30,801 bases of DNA, taken from a virus. Within the stretch, counting starts at the first letter, position 1. Every line of letters begins with the position of its first letter. A program made the translations under genes and the position numbers. Shown piece after piece: positions 21,736-28,315 of this stretch. Where the stretch lies: IMG/VR virus record IMGVR_UViG_3300034073_003124, positions 1 through 30,801 of that record. One strand, given 5' to 3'. The notes beneath the pieces are model-generated. The model saw nothing but the letters and a program-made list of their open reading frames with translations. It made no database searches and was not told the origin of the DNA.

Positions 21736-21933
21736 CTAATCTTGCACTTCCCACATACGATAGTTGAAATAATTTCCATACGACTCTGCAATTTTGCGTG
21801 GATAACCTTCTTTGATGATCCATTCATACACATCTGTGCCGTCTTTAAGCACATCATATACTTTCGGAAATCCGTACTTCCAACCCTGTGGTGGATCGAC
21901 CCACATTCTGATCCAATTTAGATTATCGGGCAT
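21736..21933 (-). CDS. small hypothetical protein
   Basis: A 65-residue protein rich in Trp and Tyr (WIRMWVDPPQGWKYGFPKVYDV, YEWIIKEGYPRKIAESYGNYF). The VYEWIIKEGYPRK helix is similar in feel to short helical repeats in phage proteins, but no family is recognised. The start has CGGAGAATA upstream. It is one of the co-transcribed early genes. Confidence 0.65.
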   Translation of the reverse strand: MPDNLNWIRMWVDPPQGWKYGFPKVYDVLKDGTDVYEWIIKEGYPRKIAESYGNYFNYRMWEVQD

Positions 21934-21974
21934 AATATTCTCCGAAGAGAGGCAGTCCTTTGCCTCAATGACAA

Positions 21975-22226
21975 TCAGTTAGAAACGAACCTATAGAGTT
22001 CTTCGCTCTTTCGGAGAATTTCTTCTGTCGTTGGGGGTTTTATGGATGGACATTTGGGAAGGTCAGCTTCCTTATTTCCCTTTATAGAAGAGTCTTTTAT
22101 CAGATCTACTTGGAGTTGCCAATCCTGATAATAAGTATCTCTCTTGGCAAAGTATTCGTCCATAGCAAGTTCCTTTGCCATCTTGAGAATTTCTAGACGA
22201 ATTTCGAACGCATTTTTATTGCTCAT
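21975..22226 (-). CDS. hypothetical protein of a T4-like phage conserved type
   Basis: An 83-residue helical protein. The opening NAFEIRLEILKMAKELAMDEYFAKRDTYYQDW resembles a small protein that I remember as widespread in T4-like cyanophages, with the same FEIRLxxLKMA start; its function there is unknown. GAGGTACACAA gives a good ribosome site. The C-terminal TTEEILRKSEELYRFVSN is a second helix. Confidence 0.72.
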   Translation of the reverse strand: MSNKNAFEIRLEILKMAKELAMDEYFAKRDTYYQDWQLQVDLIKDSSIKGNKEADLPKCPSIKPPTTEEILRKSEELYRFVSN

Positions 22227-22272
22227 TTGTGTACCTCGATTGTGTGTTTGTGTGTAGTGGTGATTTTATTCG

Positions 22273-22291
22273 CAGGTTCAACACCAACCTG
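22273..22291. other. intergenic hairpin CAGGTT/AACCTG
   Basis: A perfect 6-bp inverted repeat with a 7-base loop lies between the 22313 and 21975 genes. It has no U tract on either strand, so it may be an RNA processing or attenuation element rather than a terminator. Confidence 0.35.
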
Positions 22292-22312
22292 AATGTATAT
22301 ATTCGCTGAGAA

Positions 22313-22630
22313 TTATTCGTAATTACTCCAGCTTGTAAGAATAAAATCAAGGCTCAAGTATGGTTTGCCTTCTTCAATAACGCAAGTCGCACGAAATCCA
22401 CCAGTCTCTGCGTGATAGGTGACTTCTTCTTTTTCAGCACAGCTGATTGCGTTCTTGAGAAGTTTTCGTGCAGTCTCGCGCATTCTAGGAATCTCTGGCA
22501 CCTCAGCCATTTCTCCTAGACCCCATTTCCAGTCCAGCGTCAACATTGCTTCACGAACTTTATCGAAATCAAAGTAGTCCATGATGTAATCAATTTGTTC
22601 TTGCAGTTTTTCTTGGTTCACTGCTATCAT
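22313..22630 (-). CDS. hypothetical protein
   Basis: A 105-residue protein beginning MIAVNQEKLQEQIDYIMDYFD. The start at 22630 is chosen because ATAGGTTTGAATGAT precedes it and it follows the upstream stop by one base. The C-terminal half reads as beta strands (EVTYHAETGGFRATCVIEEGKPYLSLDFIL). The middle MAEVPEIPRMRETARKLLKNAI is a Pro-containing linker and helix. It is probably a small host-interaction or regulatory protein; no family is recognised. Confidence 0.72.
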   Translation of the reverse strand: MIAVNQEKLQEQIDYIMDYFDFDKVREAMLTLDWKWGLGEMAEVPEIPRMRETARKLLKNAISCAEKEEVTYHAETGGFRATCVIEEGKPYLSLDFILTSWSNYE

Positions 22631-22631
22631 A

Positions 22632-22874
22632 TCATTCAAACCTATAATTTTGAAAATCCAGTCTTCCGAATGTTTCGGATTCTTCGCCTCTTGACATTGC
22701 CGTTGCAACTGTAACAAGCGCCTCTATTTCCTTGTCTGCAACTTTCTCGCCGACAGTCCAGAAATAAGTCAATGCTATCTGATAGCACCTATCTTGATAA
22801 TTCCACATACCGCCCATTTCGTGGCAGTATATGACATAAGCCATTCGATGAACCAAGTCTTGTAATGTTTTCAT
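22632..22874 (-). CDS. hypothetical protein
   Basis: An 80-residue protein starting MKTLQDLVHRMAYVIYCHEMG. The start at 22874 follows AAGTGGTGAGAAT, which includes the stop of the upstream gene. A reading from 22937 would lie inside that upstream gene and has no ribosome site. The protein is helical with a short aromatic stretch (YQIALTYFWTVGEKV) that is too polar for a sure membrane span. No family is recognised. Confidence 0.7.
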   Translation of the reverse strand: MKTLQDLVHRMAYVIYCHEMGGMWNYQDRCYQIALTYFWTVGEKVADKEIEALVTVATAMSRGEESETFGRLDFQNYRFE

Positions 22875-22878
22875 ATTC

Positions 22879-23199
22879 TCACCACTTAACGTAAAGCATA
22901 AGGCGAGTGGTTGGATCAGGAAACTGATTAGATCCATTATGATTTGGATCCCTCAGCCCAGCAACAAACCCCTGTTTGTTAAGATACTTCATCAGAGCGA
23001 CAAGAAGTTCTTCGGTCTTATCGCTACGGCAAGGAAACGTCTTTCTGAATTCGGTCTTACCTGCAGCGGCAAGAGCCTCAATGCTCTCAAGAATCGCAGG
23101 AGCAGTCTTTTCGATGAATTCTTTATTCAGTTTGCGCTTGTTTGCAATAGCCATGCGCTTCATTTCTTGAGCTTTCGTTACTTTCTTTGCAGCTTTCAT
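22879..23199 (-). CDS. basic hypothetical protein, possible DNA-binding
   Basis: A 106-residue basic protein. The N-terminal 30 residues are Lys/Arg-rich and helical (KAAKKVTKAQEMKRMAIANKRKLNKEF). The C-terminal part, TEELLVALMKYLNKQGFVAGLRDPNH..., has the spacing of a winged-helix unit: a helix, KQGFVAG, then a strand. That is an inference only. AAGGAGAATTGAA is a strong ribosome site. It lies second below early promoter copy 2. Confidence 0.75.
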   Translation of the reverse strand: MKAAKKVTKAQEMKRMAIANKRKLNKEFIEKTAPAILESIEALAAAGKTEFRKTFPCRSDKTEELLVALMKYLNKQGFVAGLRDPNHNGSNQFPDPTTRLMLYVKW

Positions 23200-23210
23200 T
23201 TCAATTCTCC

Positions 23211-23510
23211 TTATACATTCCAGTCAAGAATTTGAGTTGACAGTTCTGGCTGGGTCTTGAATATCAGTTCGCCGTTGGCATCAGACTCACGAGTGCAGTA
23301 CGCTACTGTCTCTTGGTTTCGGATCTGGTGGTTGACGTACTTGCTTACTTTCTTGAGAAAGACTTTCTTGCTCTTTGCGCCGAAGTACACGAACCGACCA
23401 GCCCACTCAAGTTTGCAAACCGCAGTGTAGTATCCATCAGCGGAGCGTTCTACCTTCCAGTTAGACATTTCTTTTAGGTCGTAGGCATTCATATTTTGGT
23501 ACACGTTCAT
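23211..23510 (-). CDS. hypothetical protein, first gene below early promoter copy 2
   Basis: A 99-residue protein. After MNVYQNMNAYDLKEMSNWKVERS comes a strand-rich segment (GYYTAVCKLEWAGRFVYFGAKSKKVFLKKVSKYV), an arrangement like several small phage proteins with a beta-hairpin plus helix. AAGGAGAAACGAAT gives a strong ribosome site, and the promoter -10 is about 35 bases upstream, so expression should be immediate early. Function unknown. Confidence 0.75.
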   Translation of the reverse strand: MNVYQNMNAYDLKEMSNWKVERSADGYYTAVCKLEWAGRFVYFGAKSKKVFLKKVSKYVNHQIRNQETVAYCTRESDANGELIFKTQPELSTQILDWNV

Positions 23511-23544
23511 ATTCGTTTCTCCTTCGCTTCACTTTATAAGAAGA

Positions 23545-23572
23545 AGTATACTACACTCTGCGGGGAAGTAAA
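23545..23572 (-). promoter_or_regulatory. early promoter, copy 2 (TTTACT-N16-TATACT)
   Basis: On the minus strand -35 TTTACT (23572-23567) and -10 TATACT (23550-23545) are separated by 16 bases, and the spacer starts with the same TCCCCGCAGAGT as copy 1. It drives the gene series 23510 down to about 21349 or 20787. Confidence 0.82.
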
Positions 23573-23580
23573 GCTGTTTC

Positions 23581-23601
23581 TTATACCGATTTAGAATAAA
23601 G
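23581..23601 (-). promoter_or_regulatory. conserved 21-bp box, copy 2
   Basis: The same box as at 2926-2946, identical by eye, again 8 bases upstream of the -35. Confidence 0.6.
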
Positions 23602-23637
23602 AAGAACCCCTTAAAACTTTTGGTTCTAAGGGGTTCT
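23594..23637 (-). terminator. hairpin terminator in module copy 2
   Basis: AGAACCCCTTA (23603-23613) and TAAGGGGTTCT (23627-23637) form a perfect 11-bp stem. On the minus strand TCTTTATTC follows. It shields the early promoter from upstream transcripts. Confidence 0.6.
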
Positions 23638-23700
23638 CGGCGGGAAGGCTGGGCTGAGAGGGAAAGTAGAAGGCTCGATTTTGCTAAGTTATTGATTTAG

Positions 23701-23735
23701 AAAGAAAAGGTTCTCTAAGTGAAATTTTAGGAACC
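23701..23735 (-). terminator. terminator after the 23759 gene
   Basis: On the minus strand GGTTCCTAA and TTAGAGAACC pair (one bulge) around an AATTTCAC loop, followed by TTTTCTTT. This is a normal intrinsic terminator for the long gene ending at 23759. Confidence 0.7.
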
Positions 23736-23758
23736 CTAGTAAAATCAATGACTTACGT

Positions 23759-24955
23759 TCACCTGAAGTAGTCGCCGCCCTTCGCTGGGCGGATCCTTAC
23801 CACAGCGGCATCGGCTCGAGGCTTCCTTTTGAAGTAGGTCTGTCCCTTGATGCGGGTCGTCTCGTCCGAACTATCGGTTTTGTGGGAAACTTCTAGCCTA
23901 CAACCATCGTGTGGTGTCAGTTCTGAGTGGTGTCGTATTTTCGTGGGAGAAATCATTTTGTTGTTTGCATCAAATGTTGGAGTTTCCATCATAAAGTTTG
24001 CTGTGCTGACAGATTTTTCTCCGAATTTTCCTCTGCCAGTCACGCTCTCCATTATCACATGATTCTTTAGTTTAGGATGCGCATCATGGATTGAGCTAAA
24101 GATTTCCGCTATTTTGTTCCGTTTCTCCTCGAACTTTGCATTAACTGCATCGATGGTTTTCTTCCGAGCAGGTGTTGTTGTTTCTTTGCTGTCTTTCTCT
24201 AGGTAGTCCATCTGGCTCAGTTCTTTAGAGTGCTTTTTGGCTTCCTCTAGTTTTGCCAGAAGGTCTTGTCTATGAGCTTCTTTTTTCTTTTCTGAAAGCC
24301 CTGCATATTCTGGCTCTGTTTCTAACATCTTGTTGAGCGCATGCTCATGTATTGCGCTCACTTCATTGATAGAAGATGCACCAAGTTGAGCGCCCTCTCC
24401 TTTTTTCAGAGACACGTTTATACCAGCACCCTCTGCTTTTGGGCTTAGATTTCCCTTTTCATCGACGTGTTTCTTGTCGACCAAAGCTATGTCTGCCTTT
24501 GATGTGCTATCTTTTGCTCCGTGTTTCTTCCAGATGTCAGATAGCTTCCCTTTGGCTTTTCCTAGAGAGGCTAATATGTGACCGTTGTTGACAGCGTCAT
24601 GAAGATGAGTAGACTGAGAGACCATTCCGTGGATAGAATCGACTGCTCTATGCATTTCAGCATAATAATCGTCCGTGTCTGCTTTTGTCTTTCCTTTTGA
24701 TCCTTTTCCAAACATATCTGGGTGTGCGTTGTTGAAATGCAATGGATGGTTCTTGTCTTTCTTTGCCTTTTCTATCTCGTTGTGCATGTTTGTTCGGACG
24801 ATTTCAGAGCCCTTTTCGTTCCCGTAGTGTTGCATGACATTCCTAAGATGCCCTGTTTCCGTGAAGTGATTCCAAGCAGACTTGATCCCGACTTCGTATC
24901 CTGTCTGGGTGTTCATAGCCTCGCAAAGATAAAAGAATTCTCTGAATGTCAACAT
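23759..24955 (-). CDS. large putative internal head protein with possible nuclease-like core
   Basis: A 398-residue protein. The start at 24955 is supported by GATAAATA 38 bases upstream and by the leader MLTFREFFYLCEAMN, which resembles T4 capsid-targeting sequences (MKTYQEFIAEA) and holds an LCE|A gp21-type site at 10-12. Readings from 25075 would overlap the previous gene. The body is very hydrophilic and Lys/Glu/His-rich. Residues 150-200 contain SKADIALVD, then GINVSLKKGEGAQL; this D...SLKKG...QL layout resembles PD-(D/E)xK-type nuclease cores seen in other phage proteins (inference). A coiled-coil-like stretch follows (EKKKEAHRQDLLAKLEEAKKH). The best guess is a packaged, injected protein. 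Confidence 0.75.
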   Translation of the reverse strand: MLTFREFFYLCEAMNTQTGYEVGIKSAWNHFTETGHLRNVMQHYGNEKGSEIVRTNMHNEIEKAKKDKNHPLHFNNAHPDMFGKGSKGKTKADTDDYYAEMHRAVDSIHGMVSQSTHLHDAVNNGHILASLGKAKGKLSDIWKKHGAKDSTSKADIALVDKKHVDEKGNLSPKAEGAGINVSLKKGEGAQLGASSINEVSAIHEHALNKMLETEPEYAGLSEKKKEAHRQDLLAKLEEAKKHSKELSQMDYLEKDSKETTTPARKKTIDAVNAKFEEKRNKIAEIFSSIHDAHPKLKNHVIMESVTGRGKFGEKSVSTANFMMETPTFDANNKMISPTKIRHHSELTPHDGCRLEVSHKTDSSDETTRIKGQTYFKRKPRADAAVVRIRPAKGGDYFR

Positions 24956-24992
24956 GCAATTAGTTCTCTCGTATTGAAGAAATTGTTTCAAA

Positions 24993-25000
24993 TATTTATC
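24993..25000 (-). promoter_or_regulatory. late promoter GATAAATA for the 23759-24955 gene
   Basis: The GATAAATATTTG element lies 38 bases before the ATG at 24955, between that start and the stop of the cysteine-rich gene. It marks a late gene embedded in the early region. Confidence 0.6.
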
Positions 25001-25016
25001 AACACAAAATTCTTCG

Positions 25017-25295
25017 CTAAGAGCAGTATGTTTCCTTGCATTCCTCGCAGGACATATCCAGCAATTTGGTATCAAATACGTCCATAGCCAGATAATTACA
25101 GCATTTATCCTTGCAGTTCATGCAGTCGATATTTCCGTTTGCGTCAAATACACATTTCTTATCGCTACAGAACATTCCTTCGTTTTTGTTTGGAAAATTC
25201 CTACAGCAACTAAATCTGGTTTCGTATACAGTGCAAAGACCTTCTTCGCTTAGCAACGGACACTTAATCACGTTGGTGACTTTTATTTTTGTCAT
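25017..25295 (-). CDS. cysteine-rich protein, YkgJ-like metal-binding pattern
   Basis: A 92-residue protein with 13 cysteines (12, 21, 30, 31, 43, 48, 58, 61, 65, 66, 83, 86, 91). The N-terminal CPLLSEEGLCTVYETRFSCCRNFP matches the plan of the YkgJ family of zinc or iron-sulfur binding proteins (CPxL, CxVYExRPxxCRxFP). YkgJ proteins are of unknown precise role. It has no signal peptide, so a cytoplasmic metal-bound protein is expected. Its ATG overlaps the upstream stop (ATGA), with GGTGGGGCGATAA as ribosome site. It is the last gene of the early operon before the late gene at 24955. Confidence 0.72.
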   Translation of the reverse strand: MTKIKVTNVIKCPLLSEEGLCTVYETRFSCCRNFPNKNEGMFCSDKKCVFDANGNIDCMNCKDKCCNYLAMDVFDTKLLDMSCEECKETYCS

Positions 25296-25576
25296 TTATC
25301 GCCCCACCATACTTTCAGCCTACACATATCACCTTCTTTCTCTGGGTAGACTGCCTTCACATCAAACCCACGCCGTTTCAACTCTTTCTCTGCCATCGTC
25401 AAGAACTGACCTCTGAACGGAAGCGTTTCGCAGTAGAAGTATCCTCTAGATGCAGTGTCGGCAACCTCTTGTAGGATGCAATGAACAAGCCCATTAGCTT
25501 CTTTTTCTAGTGCTTTCTTTGTGATTGTTTTTGCAGATTCCACATCAAAAGAATCTGTGACTACGATTACTGCCAT
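25292..25576 (-). CDS. hypothetical protein
   Basis: A 94-residue protein. It opens with a strand (MAVIVVTDSF), then a helix (ESAKTITKKALEKEANGLVHCILQEVADTA), then GYFYCETLPFRGQFLTMAEKELKRRGFDVKAVYP, giving an alternating alpha/beta layout. TTGGAGTAATTTAAT precedes the ATG. Its stop overlaps the next start. No family is recognised. Confidence 0.72.
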   Translation of the reverse strand: MAVIVVTDSFDVESAKTITKKALEKEANGLVHCILQEVADTASRGYFYCETLPFRGQFLTMAEKELKRRGFDVKAVYPEKEGDMCRLKVWWGDK

Positions 25577-25582
25577 ATTAAA

Positions 25583-25798
25583 TTACTCCAAAATTCTTCT
25601 TGGTGCCAACACATTAGCTTCAAGATTCGACCAGCGATTATTGCAACCGCATTTGAACGGCGCACGAAAAGGGACTGCTATGTATTTCCCGTTCTTCGTC
25701 TTGCGTCTATATCCACTATTATATGTGAATGCGTTTGGTGTATAATGTGGAAGTTTCCACATCACGTTCTTGATGAAATTAAATTTTCTGTTAATCAT
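25583..25798 (-). CDS. small basic hypothetical protein
   Basis: A 71-residue basic protein starting MINRKFNFIKNVMWKLPHYTPNAF. The ATG at 25798 has GAGGGGAGAAG directly before it and overlaps the upstream gene by 8 bases. A CGCNNRWSN segment near residue 50 shows a lone Cys pair that is not enough for a zinc site. Arg/Lys content suggests nucleic-acid contact, but this is unproven. It lies in the mid early operon. Confidence 0.65.
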   Translation of the reverse strand: MINRKFNFIKNVMWKLPHYTPNAFTYNSGYRRKTKNGKYIAVPFRAPFKCGCNNRWSNLEANVLAPRRILE

Positions 25799-26054
25799 CT
25801 TCTCCCCTCTCAAATAATTGCTTGCGACATTTGAAGCATTTACCAGACCAGTCTGTCTCTGGAATCACGCAACAAGGAACAGGCTTTCCCTCCATCCGAT
25901 GGATCTCTTTGATAACATTTTCGCAAGCCTCACGCTCTTTGGCTCGTATAAGCCTTGCAAATCCTACAAGAGCCTCGACTTGCCCGTCTGGCGCTGGCAA
26001 AACAGTTCCAATTCCTGCCTTCTCTGCCAGGACGAGGATTTCCCAAGTTTTCAT
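25791..26054 (-). CDS. hypothetical protein of a proteobacterial-phage type
   Basis: An 87-residue protein. The central ALVGFARLIRAKEREACENVI helix is the hallmark of a very common family of small phage proteins (FAxLIRAxEREAC), usually of unknown role and seen beside THTPGPW proteins. A C-terminal CCVIPETDWSGKCFKCRKQLF segment holds a possible two-CxxC-like zinc knuckle. GGAAGTAGTC precedes the ATG. The base composition is more G+C-rich than its neighbours, hinting at exchange with other phages. Confidence 0.72.
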   Translation of the reverse strand: MKTWEILVLAEKAGIGTVLPAPDGQVEALVGFARLIRAKEREACENVIKEIHRMEGKPVPCCVIPETDWSGKCFKCRKQLFERGEDD

Positions 26055-26056
26055 GA

Positions 26057-26356
26057 CTACTTCCTTGCCTTGGCGATTGCGGCGCGTGATATATCCATTG
26101 CGTAAGCCTTTCCAAACCCATTCATTTCTACCATTTCAACCATGCTTTCCAACGCCTCCAGCAACTCAGGTGCGGCTGCAATTAACAAAGCGTTAGCCTC
26201 CCATTCATCTTTTTTGTTGCGTAACCCCTTCCCCATAATCGCAACTGTAATATGGTCTGGCGTCGTGCATGAGACTGTAAAATCGGACGCCTCAACATCA
26301 CCTTCGTTAAGGGCTGAAAAATCTTGCGCAAACCACGGACCAGGTGTGTGAGTCAT
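26057..26356 (-). CDS. MTHTPGPW-type phage hypothetical protein
   Basis: A 99-residue protein. It begins MTHTPGPWFAQDF and contains EANALLIAAAPELLEALESMVEM, the two marks of a small protein widespread in phages and prophages of proteobacteria. Its role is unknown despite its abundance. The ATG overlaps the previous stop (ATGA), so it is translationally coupled to the 26353 gene. The G+C-rich composition stands out. Confidence 0.78.
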   Translation of the reverse strand: MTHTPGPWFAQDFSALNEGDVEASDFTVSCTTPDHITVAIMGKGLRNKKDEWEANALLIAAAPELLEALESMVEMVEMNGFGKAYAMDISRAAIAKARK

Positions 26357-26580
26357 TCTTGCCCCCTTGCGCGGATTGCGGCTGATGCAGCTACATTGCT
26401 AATCCATGTATGCTGTTGCTCCATTAGTTCTGCACACACCTCCCGCTCATGCGCTGCGACAAGGGCGGCAAAACGATAAAGAATATTCTCAAGTTCACCT
26501 GCTGGATAAGTCGTACCTATGTGTTTGGAAAACCCAAACCCAACTTTTTCTAGCAAGTATTTTATTTCATCACGTGTCAT
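26353..26580 (-). CDS. hypothetical protein, RFAALVAAHEREVC type
   Basis: A 75-residue protein. Its ILYRFAALVAAHEREVCAELMEQQHT helix is the same family mark as in the 25791 gene, so these two may be distant relatives flanking the THTPGPW gene. GAGGGATAATTAAGA precedes the ATG. The three genes read as a coupled block. Function unknown. Confidence 0.72.
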   Translation of the reverse strand: MTRDEIKYLLEKVGFGFSKHIGTTYPAGELENILYRFAALVAAHEREVCAELMEQQHTWISNVAASAAIRARGQE

Positions 26581-26586
26581 TCTTAA

Positions 26587-26898
26587 TTATCCCTCAATCA
26601 ATTGTTGTGAGAACAAAAAGTCTAGCAGTCTATCTGCGTTATCGAATGTATACTCTTTGCCACCAATCTTAAGAGCTAGAGAATGGTTATTTCCCCAATC
26701 ATACAAGAACCAGTATGCCCATTCTTGTTCTTGATCTTGAAAGATGTGATTTACACATAGATCGACCATTTTTTGATGAGATTCAGTGTAAGGATTATCG
26801 AAGAACACAGAATTGATTTGCGGTGGGACTGTGTCGATCCATTTGTCTGCTTTCTGGTTCTCAATAAAGATCCGCTTGAGTAGAGTTTTCTTGCTCAT
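26587..26898 (-). CDS. hypothetical protein
   Basis: A 103-residue protein with many aromatic residues (QEWAYWFLYDWGNNHSLALKIGGKEYTFDNADRLLDFL). There is no membrane span or cysteine pair. AAAGGTTGAGCTAAT, which includes the upstream stop, precedes the ATG. The N-terminal MSKKTLLKRIFIENQKADKWID is basic and helical. No family is recognised. Confidence 0.72.
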   Translation of the reverse strand: MSKKTLLKRIFIENQKADKWIDTVPPQINSVFFDNPYTESHQKMVDLCVNHIFQDQEQEWAYWFLYDWGNNHSLALKIGGKEYTFDNADRLLDFLFSQQLIEG

Positions 26899-26899
26899 A

Positions 26900-27106
26900 T
26901 TAGCTCAACCTTTCCATTGCGATGTAGATAGCCTCGACGGTACAAATTTCCCCTCTGACGTATTCCAGAATCAAATCTCTGTATTGATCTGGATATTCTT
27001 CAACATCAAAGTTATCTCCGTCCAAAGCATACGTCAAATGTGCGTCGTACAAAAGATTGGAAATATCCTTTCCCACCTTCACCTGTCGTTCTGTTGGTCG
27101 GTTCAT
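26900..27106 (-). CDS. small acidic hypothetical protein
   Basis: A 68-residue acidic, helical protein (MNRPTERQVKVGKDISNLLYDAHLTYALDGD...). The ATG overlaps the upstream stop (ATGA). The acidic surface could mimic nucleic acid or bind a host enzyme, but no evidence decides this. Confidence 0.68.
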   Translation of the reverse strand: MNRPTERQVKVGKDISNLLYDAHLTYALDGDNFDVEEYPDQYRDLILEYVRGEICTVEAIYIAMERLS

Positions 27107-27441
27107 TCGTATTTCAACTCCATAAAATTTGTATCTTCGGGAACAACTTCGATCGTCGACTGTGCGTCTGCCGCAGTTTCAAAAATTCTCCGAAGAATTC
27201 CCTGACCGTATGCGGAAGTCCCATAAGAGTTCTTGGAACAAAAATAACTGGATCCTGACTCGTTTTTGAATTCGTATCCAGTTTCGTGGTCGATGACTTC
27301 TTTGATCCCGGAACTCATCCTCCAGCTATCGCCTTGGGCGTACCCACCAACCCACACAGCAAATACCTTGTAAAACGTCTTGTCGTATATTTCGCTGTTT
27401 ATTTTGACAATAAACCATCTGTCTGGATAATAGTCTTTCAT
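27103..27441 (-). CDS. conserved-type phage hypothetical protein
   Basis: A 112-residue beta-rich protein. YYPDRWFIVKIN, FYKVFAVWVGGYAQGDSWRMSSGI and the SYGTSAYGQGIL segment resemble a small protein that I recall in several myoviruses (a PDxWVVVKI start and a GDSWRLNSGI core), with no known function. TTTGGAGTGTATAAAGA precedes the ATG, and the start overlaps the stop of the small membrane gene upstream (ATGA). Confidence 0.75.
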   Translation of the reverse strand: MKDYYPDRWFIVKINSEIYDKTFYKVFAVWVGGYAQGDSWRMSSGIKEVIDHETGYEFKNESGSSYFCSKNSYGTSAYGQGILRRIFETAADAQSTIEVVPEDTNFMELKYE

Positions 27442-27611
27442 TCTTTATACACTCCAAATCTATACATCATTGCAGTGAATACTCCAACAAGAGACATCAA
27501 CAAGCAAAGACCAGAAATCTCATAGTTTCCTTGTATAGCATACTTGATATGGTACACATACAAGCAACCAGAAAGGATAGAACTAATCAGTATGATTGTT
27601 AGCTGCTTCAA
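27438..27611 (-). CDS. 57-residue two-span membrane protein, TTG start
   Basis: The TTG at 27611 has GGAGG six bases upstream. The protein has two hydrophobic stretches, residues 5-20 (TIILISSILSGCLYVY) and 33-49 (SGLCLLMSLVGVFTAMM), with a short polar loop between, so a hairpin inner-membrane protein is likely. The stop overlaps the next ATG (ATGA), and the 5' end overlaps the 27583 gene. Without it there would be an unusual 140-base gap in an otherwise gapless operon. Function unknown; small membrane proteins of this type can be lysis regulators or superinfection-exclusion factors. Confidence 0.65.
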   Translation of the reverse strand: MKQLTIILISSILSGCLYVYHIKYAIQGNYEISGLCLLMSLVGVFTAMMYRFGVYKE

Positions 27612-27780
27612 GAAACGCCTCCTCCAATATCTCGTTTGGGTCTTTTAATAGATGTTTCGTGAGAATTCTCTCAAACTCGCTCAGAAACAAAGACAGCTTC
27701 GGTCTGTAGTATGGAACTCTTAATATGTCAAGACCGAATTCTTCTATCATCCGATCGACTTCTTCGTGATTGATTATCAT
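27583..27780 (-). CDS. small hypothetical protein
   Basis: A 65-residue helical protein (MIINHEEVDRMIEEFGLDILRV..., then LSLFLSEFERILTKHLLKDPNEILEEAFLEAANNH). The ATG overlaps the upstream stop (ATGA). It overlaps the small membrane gene by 29 bases in a different frame. No family is recognised. Confidence 0.65.
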   Translation of the reverse strand: MIINHEEVDRMIEEFGLDILRVPYYRPKLSLFLSEFERILTKHLLKDPNEILEEAFLEAANNHTD

Positions 27781-28190
27781 CGCTCAAGCTTCTTCTGGTG
27801 ATTACATTGGTTTATCAGTGTCTCGTTGCCAGAGTATTCCTGTTCGCAGGTAGGATTTACAGGGGAACTCTTTGCATATTCTCGTACATACGCTTGTTGT
27901 TTTCTAGCAACAACTTGGTTCTGATGCTTGATGCTTTGTTCTGCTCTGATAGAACCAATTGATACAGTTTTATGCTCCTCTATCCATTCTCTACCCCAAC
28001 CAAGTATCAACAAGATGATAATGATTTTACGCAGAGCATATATTATACCCAGAACTGCCATCAAACAGGTGAGTACGATCTTTGACAAAAATGATACAAG
28101 TTTCCTGAATTTAGGAGAAGCGCAGACCAAGTATACAAACGCAACGACAACAAGTGCCATCTGTATATTGTCAAGCGTCAGATATTTCAC
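27777..28190 (-). CDS. membrane protein, first gene below early promoter copy 3
   Basis: A 137-residue protein with hydrophobic stretches at about 10-24, 32-52 and 55-65, then a soluble C-terminal tail of 70 residues with two Cys (TCEQEY, NQCNHQ) that may form a disulfide. The tail would face the periplasm if it crosses the membrane an odd number of times. It uses a GTG start at 28190 with GGGTGATTT before it; the next Met, at residue 11, has no ribosome site. The -10 lies about 30 bases upstream. Expected early expression and membrane location fit exclusion or membrane-remodelling roles, which are not proven. Confidence 0.7.
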   Translation of the reverse strand: MKYLTLDNIQMALVVVAFVYLVCASPKFRKLVSFLSKIVLTCLMAVLGIIYALRKIIIILLILGWGREWIEEHKTVSIGSIRAEQSIKHQNQVVARKQQAYVREYAKSSPVNPTCEQEYSGNETLINQCNHQKKLER

Positions 28191-28221
28191 AAATCACCCA
28201 ATGGGAAGTTTCTATACCACA

Positions 28222-28249
28222 AGTATAACCTATACGGCACCAAAGTAAA
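28222..28249 (-). promoter_or_regulatory. early promoter, copy 3 (TTTACT-N16-TATACT)
   Basis: On the minus strand -35 TTTACT (28249-28244), 16 bases, -10 TATACT (28227-28222). The spacer differs from copies 1 and 2 (TTGGTGCC...), which shows that the hexamers and their spacing are kept while the spacer drifts. Confidence 0.8.
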
Positions 28250-28257
28250 GACCTTTT

Positions 28258-28278
28258 TTATACCGTTTTGGAATAAGC
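28258..28278 (-). promoter_or_regulatory. conserved 21-bp box, copy 3 (diverged)
   Basis: The same position relative to the -35 (8 bases) as the other copies, with about five substitutions; GGTATAA and TATTC are kept. Confidence 0.5.
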
Positions 28279-28315
28279 TCTGGCTTGATATAACCAAATC
28301 GTATAAGAAGCTAAG

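Larger units (their letters stand above)
23545..23704 (-). repeat. dispersed intergenic regulatory module, copy 2
   Basis: The promoter, 21-bp box and distal block GCTAAGTTATTGATTTAGAAAG-type sequence (23683-23704) match copy 1. The middle hairpin is unrelated to that of copies 1 and 3 and is followed by a G-rich spacer at 23637-23680. Confidence 0.75.
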
